Positions 16,563-26,171 of a stretch of 64,000 nt of DNA are shown one piece after another. A program made the translations under genes and the position numbers. The notes beneath the pieces are model-generated. The model worked only from the letters and a program-made list of their open reading frames with translations. It made no database searches and had not been told where the DNA came from. Source of the DNA: Streptomyces sp. IMTB 2501 (GTDB lineage Bacteria; Actinomycetota; Actinomycetes; Streptomycetales; Streptomycetaceae); NCBI RefSeq assembly GCF_001953885.1, contig NZ_MQUS01000016.1:161749-225748 (forward strand), given 5' to 3'. Numbering within the stretch: position 1 is the first letter of the stretch; every line of letters begins with the position of its first letter.

Positions 16563-17471
16563 TCACAGCCAGCCGGCGAACTCCAGCAGAAGTTCCCCGT
16601 CCTGCGGCCGCCCCACGCGAAGTGCTCGCACCCCGGACTCCACCGCCCGGAACAAGGTCCACCCCCGCAACCGCTCGTGATCGACCTCCAGCGACTCCGC
16701 GAGCCGCTTGATCCGCCGCCGGACGATCGCCGCCCCCGAGGGCGCCGCGATCAGGTCCTCCACCCGGTCCCGCACCAGCCGCGCCAGATCGAACGCACAC
16801 TCGCCGACCACCGGATCCGGCCCCACCGCGAGCCACGGCATCCGCTCCCCGGCGAGCACCTTGCTCTGCCGGAACGTCCCGTGCAGCAACCGCTGTTCAG
16901 GCGGCGCGGCCACCAGCTCGTCGCGGGCCGCCAGCGCCGCGTCGACCAGCGGCGCCACCTCGGGTTCGGCGTCCGCGCCCGCCCGCATCGCCGTCGCCTG
17001 CCGCCCGGTGCGCTCGGCGACGGTCTCGAACACCTCGAAGACAGGGCCCGCCGGCGGCTCGGTCCACAGCCGCCGCAGCGTCCCCGCCGCCTCCAGCAGC
17101 GCCTTCGCCTCCGGCAGGGACCGCACCGACACATCCGGGTGCAGCCGCTCCAGCAGCAGCGCCCCGTCCTCCGCACCGTCCTCCAGCAGCTGTACGGCGC
17201 CCAGTCCGCCCCAGTGCGCCAGCGCCGCCCGCTCGCTCTCCGGGCGAGCCCTGGGCGGGGCCAGCTTCAGCACGGCCGGGGTGCCGTCGGACCGCCGTAC
17301 CAGGACCACCAGGCTGCTCCGCCCGCCCGGCACCTGCACCCGCTCCACCGTCAACTCGCGCCTGGCGACGGCCTGTTCGGCGGCGGCCGACAGCTGCGCC
17401 AGCCAGTCGTCCCCGGCCGGAGCCGTCTCACCGAGCGCCCGTACCAGGCGCGGCGGCGGTTCGAAAGCCAT
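16563..17471 (-). CDS. Aminoglycoside phosphotransferase-fold protein, probable pseudokinase
   Basis: This 302-residue protein has the streptomycin-6-kinase/APH fold pattern: VQVPGGRSSLVVLVRRSDG and PAVLKLAPP in the N-lobe (Lys retained), ESERAALAHWGGLGAVQLL, and GALLLERLHP as hinge. In the catalytic loop the family HGD....N appears as HGTFRQSK. The metal-binding Asp expected in a WLAIDPKPVVGD-like segment is replaced in WLAVGPDPVVGECAFD. Both aspartates needed for phosphotransfer are therefore missing, so I infer a non-catalytic binding or regulatory protein. ATG 17471 is preceded by GGAAGGGA; a start at 17528 is possible. It lies 61 bp downstream of the ferritin-like gene. Confidence 0.75.
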   Translation of the reverse strand: MAFEPPPRLVRALGETAPAGDDWLAQLSAAAEQAVARRELTVERVQVPGGRSSLVVLVRRSDGTPAVLKLAPPRARPESERAALAHWGGLGAVQLLEDGAEDGALLLERLHPDVSVRSLPEAKALLEAAGTLRRLWTEPPAGPVFEVFETVAERTGRQATAMRAGADAEPEVAPLVDAALAARDELVAAPPEQRLLHGTFRQSKVLAGERMPWLAVGPDPVVGECAFDLARLVRDRVEDLIAAPSGAAIVRRRIKRLAESLEVDHERLRGWTLFRAVESGVRALRVGRPQDGELLLEFAGWL

Positions 17472-17532
17472 GCGCGAGTCGTTCCCTTCCAGTCCACGGT
17501 CGTGTCGTACGGGCGCCTGCCGGGTCACCGGG

Positions 17533-18036
17533 TCACGGTGCCGTCGAGGCGGCGGCCGACGGCGTGGTACCGGCCGCGCCCGTCCCCTCGCCGGCCCGCT
17601 CGGCGAGCCCAGGGAAGGTTACGCTCTGCCCGCTCCAGCGCACCGCGCGCACCGCGGCCTCCCGGAGCGCCGCGGCGGCCGCCCCGCGCCGCGCGCCCGT
17701 CGTAGCCCGCACCAGGTCCGCGTACACCCCGGCCACTCGTTCCTCCAGGTGCGCGGCGAGCAGCACGGCCGTGGCCGGATCCGGCACCGGGAAGGGCAGC
17801 GCGTAGGCGGCGTCCGCGGCGACCGGCTGCCCGCCCAGATCGCGGACCTCGCGGGTCAGCGCGTCCCGGCTCGCCCGGTGGGCGTCGAACGCCGCCCGCG
17901 CCTCGGTCCGACGGGCCTCCCCGATGCGGCCGCCGACGACGCCGTACCCGTACACCGCCGCGTGCTCCGCCGCCAGCGCGGCCTGCACCGCGGTCAGCTC
18001 GGCCGCCTTCGTCTCGTCCTTCGCTCCGTCGCTCAC
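17533..18036 (-). CDS. Ferritin-like DUF4439 protein
   Basis: This 167-residue, Ala-rich helical protein carries AALAAEHAAVYGYGVVGGRI and, further on, AAFDAHRASRDALTREVRDLG and AHLEERVAGVYADL. The spaced Glu-x-x-His pairs of a four-helix ferritin-like bundle define DUF4439 in actinobacteria. Whether it binds metal is unknown. GTG 18036 follows GGAGGGGG and overlaps the upstream lipoprotein stop by four bases, so the two are coupled. It has no export signal although its partner is a lipoprotein. Confidence 0.8.
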   Translation of the reverse strand: MSDGAKDETKAAELTAVQAALAAEHAAVYGYGVVGGRIGEARRTEARAAFDAHRASRDALTREVRDLGGQPVAADAAYALPFPVPDPATAVLLAAHLEERVAGVYADLVRATTGARRGAAAAALREAAVRAVRWSGQSVTFPGLAERAGEGTGAAGTTPSAAASTAP

Positions 18037-18539
18037 TTCGCCCCCTCCGTCAGCAGGTACGCGTGCGCGGCCCCGGCCGCCGCCACCGAGGCCAGCAGCC
18101 GCGCCAGTTCGGCCGGCACCTCCAGCAGGTCCTTGGCGCGCCAGCCGGCGAGGGTGCGCTCGGCGGTGGCCAGGTCGGCCAGCGCGTCCTTCTCGCCGGC
18201 CGGAACGGTCACGGCGGACGGGGAGGCCGAGGACCGTGCCGGAGCGGGCGCCGTACCGTCCGTGAACGCCCGGACGTGCGCCGCGACCTGGGCGCGCAGC
18301 GGGCGCAGCCGACCGGACAGCCCGGGATGCGCGGCGAGGACGGCGTCGTACCGCTCCAGCAGCCCCTGGCTGTCCCGCGCCGCACGCGCGCGTTCCCGGG
18401 CCGTCACCGATGCGCCCCCGCTGTTGCCGGAGTCCGGATCGGCCGAGCAGCCCACCAGCAGGGCGGCGCCGGCGGCGGAGGCGAGCAGGGATCTTCTGCG
18501 CGGACCCGAGGGGGTGCGCGACGGCGGGGGGTACGGCAC
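18033..18539 (-). CDS. Lipoprotein, ferritin-like partner
   Basis: This is a 168-residue protein with RRRSLLASAAGAALLVGCSA, a twin-arginine-type signal ending in a lipobox whose Cys would be lipidated on the cell surface. The mature part is helical with a Ser/Pro/Ala linker (APAPARSSASPS) and a C-terminal Ala-rich helix pair (AELARLLASVAAAGAAHAYL). I chose GTG 18539 because GAGGA lies eight bases upstream; GTG 18572 would add 11 residues. It is coupled to the DUF4439 gene by a GTGA overlap, suggesting the two products act together. Confidence 0.75.
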   Translation of the reverse strand: MPYPPPSRTPSGPRRRSLLASAAGAALLVGCSADPDSGNSGGASVTARERARAARDSQGLLERYDAVLAAHPGLSGRLRPLRAQVAAHVRAFTDGTAPAPARSSASPSAVTVPAGEKDALADLATAERTLAGWRAKDLLEVPAELARLLASVAAAGAAHAYLLTEGAK

Positions 18540-18795
18540 GGCTGACGTCCTCGGAGGCTCGTACGAACACACGGGCGGGAGGGCAGCCCGCAGTGATCAC
18601 GGTACCCGCGCAGTCCCTCGCTTCATGTCACCGGCTCAGACAGCCGACCCCAGGGCGCGGGACGGTGCCGACCGGGCTCGACGGCGCTCGGCCCGCCCGC
18701 CGGTGGCAGGACGCAACAGTCCTCGCGACCGGATACCCTTTGACCAGACACGCGACCCATCCCACAACAGCACACGCGGCCGAGGAGTCACCCGG

Positions 18796-19305
18796 ATGAG
18801 CACCACCCAGAGCGAGAGGCTGCGAGAGCTGCTGGAACCGCTCGTCACGTCCCAGGGACTGGATCTCGAAGAGATCGCCGTGGACTCCGTCGGACGCAAG
18901 CGGGTGCTGCGTGTGGTCGTCGACTCCGACAGTGGCGCGGACCTGGACGCCATCGCCGATGTGAGCCGTGCGCTCTCGGCGAGGCTCGACGAGACCAACG
19001 CGATGGGCGACGCGGCGTACGACCTGGAGGTCGGCACCCCCGGCGCGGAGCGCCTCCTCACCGAGCACCGGCACTTCGTGCGCGCCGTCGACCGGCTCGT
19101 GAAGTTCCAGCTGGCCGAGGACGGCGAACTGGTCGCACGGATCCTCGACGTCGACGAAGAGGGTCTGGACGTCGAGGTTCCCGGAGTCAAGGGCCGCAAG
19201 GCGACCACCCGCAGACTCGGCTTCCCGGAGATCGCCAGGGCGCGCGTGCAGGTCGAGTTCAACCGCAAGGACAAGAAGGACATGACGGAAGAGGAGGAGG
19301 CGTAG
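18796..19305 (+). CDS. rimP: Ribosome maturation factor RimP
   Basis: RimP assists 30S subunit maturation. The 169-residue protein shows the N-terminal alpha/beta domain (LLEPLVTSQGLDLEEIAVDS, VVVDSDSGADLDAIADVSRA) with the signature YDLEVGTPGAERLLTEHRHF, then the C-terminal SH3-like domain. It ends in an acidic EEEEA tail. ATG 18796 opens the rimP-nusA-ylxR-infB cluster, with nusA following after two bases. Confidence 0.95.
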   Translation: MSTTQSERLRELLEPLVTSQGLDLEEIAVDSVGRKRVLRVVVDSDSGADLDAIADVSRALSARLDETNAMGDAAYDLEVGTPGAERLLTEHRHFVRAVDRLVKFQLAEDGELVARILDVDEEGLDVEVPGVKGRKATTRRLGFPEIARARVQVEFNRKDKKDMTEEEEA

Positions 19306-19307
19306 CC

Positions 19308-20294
19308 GTGGACATCGACATGAGTGCCCTGAGGGGCTTGGTTCGGGAGAAGGAGATCTCCTTCGACCTGCTGGTCGAGGCGATCGAGTCGGCCCTCCTC
19401 ATCGCCTACCACCGCACCGAGGGAAGCCGCCGACACGCGCGCGTGGAGCTCAACCGGGAGACCGGGCATGTGACCGTGTGGGCGAAGGAGGATCCCGAGG
19501 ACATCGAGGAGGGCCAGGAGCCCCGCGAGTTCGACGACACCCCCTCCGGCTTCGGCCGGATCGCCGCCACCACCGCCAAGCAGGTGATCCTGCAGCGGCT
19601 GCGCGACGCCGAGGACGACGCGACGCTCGGCGAGTACGCGGGCCGCGAGGGCGACATCGTCACCGGTGTGGTCCAGCAGGGCCGCGACCCGAAGAACGTG
19701 CTCGTCGACATCGGCAAGCTGGAGGCCATCCTGCCGGTGCAGGAGCAGGTGCCCGGCGAGACCTACCCGCACGGCATGCGCCTGCGTTCGTACGTCGTCC
19801 GGGTGGCCAAGGGCGTCCGCGGACCATCGGTCACCCTCTCCCGCACGCATCCCAACCTGGTGAAGAAGCTCTTCGCCCTGGAGGTTCCGGAGATCGCCGA
19901 CGGCTCGGTGGAGATCGCCGCGATCGCCCGCGAGGCCGGCCACCGCACCAAGATCGCCGTACGGTCCACCCGTTCGGGTCTGAACGCCAAGGGCGCCTGC
20001 ATCGGCCCGATGGGCGGCCGGGTGCGCAATGTGATGGGTGAGCTGAACGGCGAGAAGATCGACATCGTCGACTGGTCGGACGACCCGGCGGAGATGGTGG
20101 CGAACGCCCTGTCACCCGCTCGGGTGAGCAAGGTGGACGTCGTCGACCTCGCCGCCCGCTCCGCCCGGGTGACCGTGCCGGACTACCAGCTGTCGCTCGC
20201 GATCGGCAAGGAGGGCCAGAACGCCCGCCTCGCCGCCCGCCTCACCGGCTGGCGCATCGACATCCGCCCGGACACCGAGCAGCCGGCCGAGTAA
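19308..20294 (+). CDS. nusA: Transcription termination/antitermination factor NusA
   Basis: NusA binds RNA polymerase and RNA to modulate pausing, termination and rRNA antitermination. The 328-residue actinobacterial form has the N-terminal polymerase-binding domain (LVREKEISFDLLVEAIESAL), S1 (GDIVTGVVQQGRDPKNVLVD), KH1 (KIAVRSTRSGLNAKGACIGP) and KH2 (LSLAIGKEGQNARLAARLTG). It lacks the acidic C-terminal repeats of E. coli NusA, as is usual in Gram-positives. GTG 19308 begins two bases after rimP. Confidence 0.96.
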   Translation: MDIDMSALRGLVREKEISFDLLVEAIESALLIAYHRTEGSRRHARVELNRETGHVTVWAKEDPEDIEEGQEPREFDDTPSGFGRIAATTAKQVILQRLRDAEDDATLGEYAGREGDIVTGVVQQGRDPKNVLVDIGKLEAILPVQEQVPGETYPHGMRLRSYVVRVAKGVRGPSVTLSRTHPNLVKKLFALEVPEIADGSVEIAAIAREAGHRTKIAVRSTRSGLNAKGACIGPMGGRVRNVMGELNGEKIDIVDWSDDPAEMVANALSPARVSKVDVVDLAARSARVTVPDYQLSLAIGKEGQNARLAARLTGWRIDIRPDTEQPAE

Positions 20295-20426
20295 TCGGGC
20301 GGCGGGGCGGCCCGTCAGCCGGGCCGCCGGGAATAGATCCAAGCCGCAGGTCGCTTGGTTTACGACAACAGCCGTTCGATCTTTCCCCCGAAGGGGTGAG
20401 GTCGGTACGGGGAGGTAGACTTAACC

Positions 20427-20723
20427 GTGTCTGGCCGGACGCACGCCCGAGCATGCCCTGAGCGCACCTGTGTGGGGTGCCGGGAGCGGGCGGCCAAGAA
20501 CGATCTCCTGCGGATCGTGAGGATCGAGGACGCATGCGCCCCCGATCCTCGCGGTACGCTGCCCGGCCGGGGTGCCTATGTGCACCTCGCCCTGGTCTGT
20601 CTCGACCAGGCGGTGCGCCGTCGGGCGTTCCCGCGGGCACTGCGCGCCCCGGGGCCGCTCGACACAAAGGCGTTGCGCCAATACGTCGAGCAGACAACAG
20701 TTGCCGAGCAGGCAACACCGTAA
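20427..20723 (+). CDS. ylxR: YlxR family RNA-binding protein
   Basis: This small 98-residue basic protein has ACPERTCVGCRERAAKNDLL and PGRGAYVH, the family's nucleic-acid-binding surface. It is conserved between nusA and infB in many bacteria. Its role is not settled. GTG 20427 follows GGGGAGG at a rather long spacing. The preceding 132 bp contain TAGACT near the start, which could be an internal -10. Confidence 0.88.
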   Translation: MSGRTHARACPERTCVGCRERAAKNDLLRIVRIEDACAPDPRGTLPGRGAYVHLALVCLDQAVRRRAFPRALRAPGPLDTKALRQYVEQTTVAEQATP

Positions 20724-20787
20724 GACGTGCCGTACGGAACCCCGTGCGGCCTGGTACCTCGCGAGTCGAAAGCAGGTCGAGATTGCG

Positions 20788-20830
20788 ATGAGCACTCGAT
20801 GAGTACGCGATGAGTACGCCCATGAACTAG
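20788..20830 (+). repeat. Tandem 11-bp repeat forming three overlapping mini-ORFs before infB
   Basis: Three units of an 11-bp repeat (CGATGAGCACT, then CGATGAGTACG twice) give three chained frames: 20788-20802 (MSTR), 20799-20813 (MSTR) and 20810-20830 (MSTPMN). Each stop TGA overlaps the next ATG. The last stop is 38 bases before the infB GTG. They may be leader peptides or coincidental products of the repeat. Confidence 0.5.
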
Positions 20831-20834
20831 CGAC

Positions 20835-20855
20835 GGTCCGGCTTCAACCCGGACC
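20835..20855 (+). promoter_or_regulatory. Leader hairpin next to the infB ribosome-binding site
   Basis: GGTCCGG and CCGGACC form a 7-bp stem ending two bases before the AAGGAG at 20858-20863. It is close enough to influence ribosome access to infB. Confidence 0.4.
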
Positions 20856-20868
20856 TCAAAGGAGCGAA

Positions 20869-23931
<3,063 letters not shown>

Positions 23932-23946
23932 CAGCCGACGGTTCGT

Positions 23947-23980
23947 GCTGGCCGGCGGGGCTTCGGCTCTGCCGGCCAGC
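23947..23980 (+). terminator. Hairpin after infB
   Basis: GCTGGCCGGC and its exact complement pair over 10 bp round a 14-base loop, 16 bases after the infB stop. It may be a partial terminator before the DUF503 gene. Confidence 0.5.
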
Positions 23981-24032
23981 GCGCCGTTCCTTGGGGCTCC
24001 GATCCCGGACTCCCGGGTGGTGAGCGGGGTCT

Positions 24033-24047
24033 GGGGGCGGAGCCCCC
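24033..24047. repeat. Small GC palindrome of a type frequent in Streptomyces intergenes
   Basis: GGGGGC-GGA-GCCCCC within GGTCTGGGGGCGGAGCCCCC is a compact hairpin that I recognise as a common Streptomyces intergenic sequence. It lies in the 252-bp gap between infB and the DUF503 gene, which otherwise shows nothing clear. Confidence 0.4.
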
Positions 24048-24183
24048 GGGCGGCCCGCAGGCCAACGGTGCCCAGGAAACCCTGTCGAGCCCCCGGCAGG
24101 GACGCGGTACCGTTCTTGATGTCCCCGGCCACACGGACCCGGGGCCATCGATCCCGTGCCGGCGGGTGAACCGGCTACACAAC

Positions 24184-24477
24184 ATGTACGTGGGGACGCT
24201 GTCCTTCGACCTCCTCCTCGGCGACGTCCACTCGCTGAAGGAGAAGCGCTCCGTCGTCCGCCCGATCGTTGCCGAACTCCAGCGCAAGTTCGCGGTGAGC
24301 GCGGCCGAGGTGGACCACATCGACCTCCACCGGCGAGCAGTCATCGGCCTCGCCATGGTGTCCGGCGACGCGGCGCACCTCACCGACGTACTGGACCGGT
24401 GCGAACGGCTGGTCGCCGGCCGCCCCGAAGTGGAGCTGCTGTCGGTCCGACGCCGCTTCCACGGCGAAGACGACTGA
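24184..24477 (+). CDS. DUF503 family protein (YlxP-like)
   Basis: This 97-residue protein starts MYVGTLSFDLLLGDVHSLKE, the family signature, with the KRSVVRPIVAELQRKF helix next. DUF503 proteins are encoded between infB and rbfA in many Gram-positives, and a role in ribosome or RNA metabolism is suspected but unproven. I chose ATG 24184 because it matches the family N-terminus; GTG 24166 would add six residues. No good Shine-Dalgarno sequence is seen for either. Confidence 0.85.
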   Translation: MYVGTLSFDLLLGDVHSLKEKRSVVRPIVAELQRKFAVSAAEVDHIDLHRRAVIGLAMVSGDAAHLTDVLDRCERLVAGRPEVELLSVRRRFHGEDD

Positions 24478-24529
24478 CGACGACCAGACCACAGAACGCA
24501 GAGAAGAAGAAAGAACGGGAGACGGACCA

Positions 24530-24991
24530 GTGGCCGACAACGCGCGGGCGAAAAGGCTGGCGGACCTCATCCGGGAGGTGGTGGCCCAGAAGCTGCAGCG
24601 CGGGATCAAGGACCCGCGGCTCGGCTCGCACGTCACCATCACGGACACCCGGGTCACGGGTGACCTGCGGGAGGCGACCGTCTTCTACACGGTCTACGGC
24701 GACGACGAGGAGCGGAAGGCCGCGGCGGCGGGCCTGGAGAGCGCCAAGGGCATCCTGCGCTCCGAGGTGGGCCGCGCGGCCGGCGTGAAGTTCACGCCGA
24801 CCCTCACCTTCGTCGCGGACGCCCTGCCGGACACCGCCAAGACCATCGAGGACCTCCTCGACAAGGCACGGCAGTCCGACGCGAAGGTCCGCGAGGCCTC
24901 CGCGGGCGCGTCCTACGCGGCCGGGGCGGACCCGTACCGCAAGCCCGCCGACGACGACACGACCGAGACGGACGGCGACGCCGCGGAATGA
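24530..24991 (+). CDS. rbfA: Ribosome-binding factor A
   Basis: RbfA binds the 30S subunit and helps mature the 5' end of 16S rRNA. The 153-residue protein has RAKRLADLIREVVAQKLQRG, DPRLGSHVTITDTRVTGDLR and PTLTFVADALPDTAKTIEDL, the KH-type fold landmarks, followed by a disordered acidic tail that is long for the family. GTG 24530 begins it. The TGA overlaps the truB ATG by four bases. Confidence 0.95.
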   Translation: MADNARAKRLADLIREVVAQKLQRGIKDPRLGSHVTITDTRVTGDLREATVFYTVYGDDEERKAAAAGLESAKGILRSEVGRAAGVKFTPTLTFVADALPDTAKTIEDLLDKARQSDAKVREASAGASYAAGADPYRKPADDDTTETDGDAAE

Positions 24992-25893
24992 CCCAGAAGC
25001 ACACCACGCCCGACGGCCTCGTCATTGTCGACAAGCCGTCGGGCTTCACTTCGCACGACGTGGTCGCCAAGATGCGCGGGATCGCCAGGACCCGCCGCGT
25101 CGGCCACGCCGGCACCCTCGACCCGATGGCGACCGGCGTCCTGGTCCTCGGTGTCGAGCGCGCCACCAAGCTCCTCGGGCACCTCGCCCTCACGGAGAAG
25201 GAGTACCTGGGCACCATTCGCCTGGGCCAGAACACCGTCACCGACGACGCCGAGGGCGAGATCACCTCGTCCACCGACGCGTCCGAGGTGACCCGGGACG
25301 CCATCGACGCCGGGATCGCCAAACTGACCGGCGACATCATGCAGGTGCCGTCCAAGGTCAGCGCCATCAAGATCGACGGCGTGCGGTCGTACAAGCGGGC
25401 CCGCGAGGGCGAGGACTTCGAGATCCCCGCCCGGCCGGTGAGGATCTCCTCGTTCACGGTGTACGACGTCCGGGACGCCGTCGCCGACGACGGCACCCAG
25501 GTCCTCGACCTGGTCGTGTCCGTGGTCTGCTCCTCCGGCACCTACATCCGCGCCCTCGCCCGTGACCTGGGCGCCGACCTGGGCGTCGGCGGCCACCTCA
25601 CGGCGCTGCGCCGGACGCGCGTCGGGCCGTACAGGATCGATACGGCGAGGACGCTGGACCAGCTCCAGCAGGAGCTGACCGTGATGCCGATCGCGGAGGC
25701 CGCCGCGGCCGCGTTCCCGGGCTGGCAGGTGGACGCCCGGCGCGCCCGGCTGCTGCTGAACGGCGTCCGGCTGGACATGCCCAACGAGTACGCGGGCGCC
25801 GGTCCCGTCGCCGTCTTCGACCCCGAGGGCCGCTTTCTCGCGCTGGTCGAGGAGCAGAAGGGCAAGGCGAAGAGCCTGGCCGTGTTCGGCTGA
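24988..25893 (+). CDS. truB: tRNA pseudouridine(55) synthase
   Basis: TruB makes pseudouridine 55 in the T-loop of tRNAs. The 301-residue protein shows VDKPSGFTSHDVVAKMRGI, the catalytic-Asp motif GHAGTLDPMATGVLVLGVE, VPSKVSAIKIDGVRSYKRAR and CSSGTYIRALARDLG, and a short C-terminal PUA-like part. It overlaps rbfA by ATGA and ends the rimP-to-truB cluster at a strong terminator. Confidence 0.97.
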   Translation: MTQKHTTPDGLVIVDKPSGFTSHDVVAKMRGIARTRRVGHAGTLDPMATGVLVLGVERATKLLGHLALTEKEYLGTIRLGQNTVTDDAEGEITSSTDASEVTRDAIDAGIAKLTGDIMQVPSKVSAIKIDGVRSYKRAREGEDFEIPARPVRISSFTVYDVRDAVADDGTQVLDLVVSVVCSSGTYIRALARDLGADLGVGGHLTALRRTRVGPYRIDTARTLDQLQQELTVMPIAEAAAAAFPGWQVDARRARLLLNGVRLDMPNEYAGAGPVAVFDPEGRFLALVEEQKGKAKSLAVFG

Positions 25894-25924
25894 GCCATCC
25901 CGCCACGGACCCCCGGCGGGTCGT

Positions 25925-25974
25925 CCGTGGAGCGGCGGCAGGCCACGGGGTGGGCCCCTGCCGCCGCTCCACGG
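25925..25974 (+). terminator. Terminator after truB
   Basis: A perfect 18-bp stem (CCGTGGAGCGGCGGCAGG and its complement) with a 14-base loop starts 32 bases after the truB stop. Confidence 0.88.
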
Positions 25975-26171
25975 TCCCCCCTCGGTTCCCCCACCTCTAG
26001 GGTTATCCACGGGCTCCCGCCTATTCACCCGTCCGGGCAGGCGCTCGGAGTGAACCAGGGGAGCGGAAGGGGGCGCGTTCGCCGCGCGATCTGGTCCCGC
26101 CGATCATCGCGCGCCTACCGTCGAGACAGGGGTCGAGACAGGGCACGCGGTACGGGCGGGGAGGTACGGCC

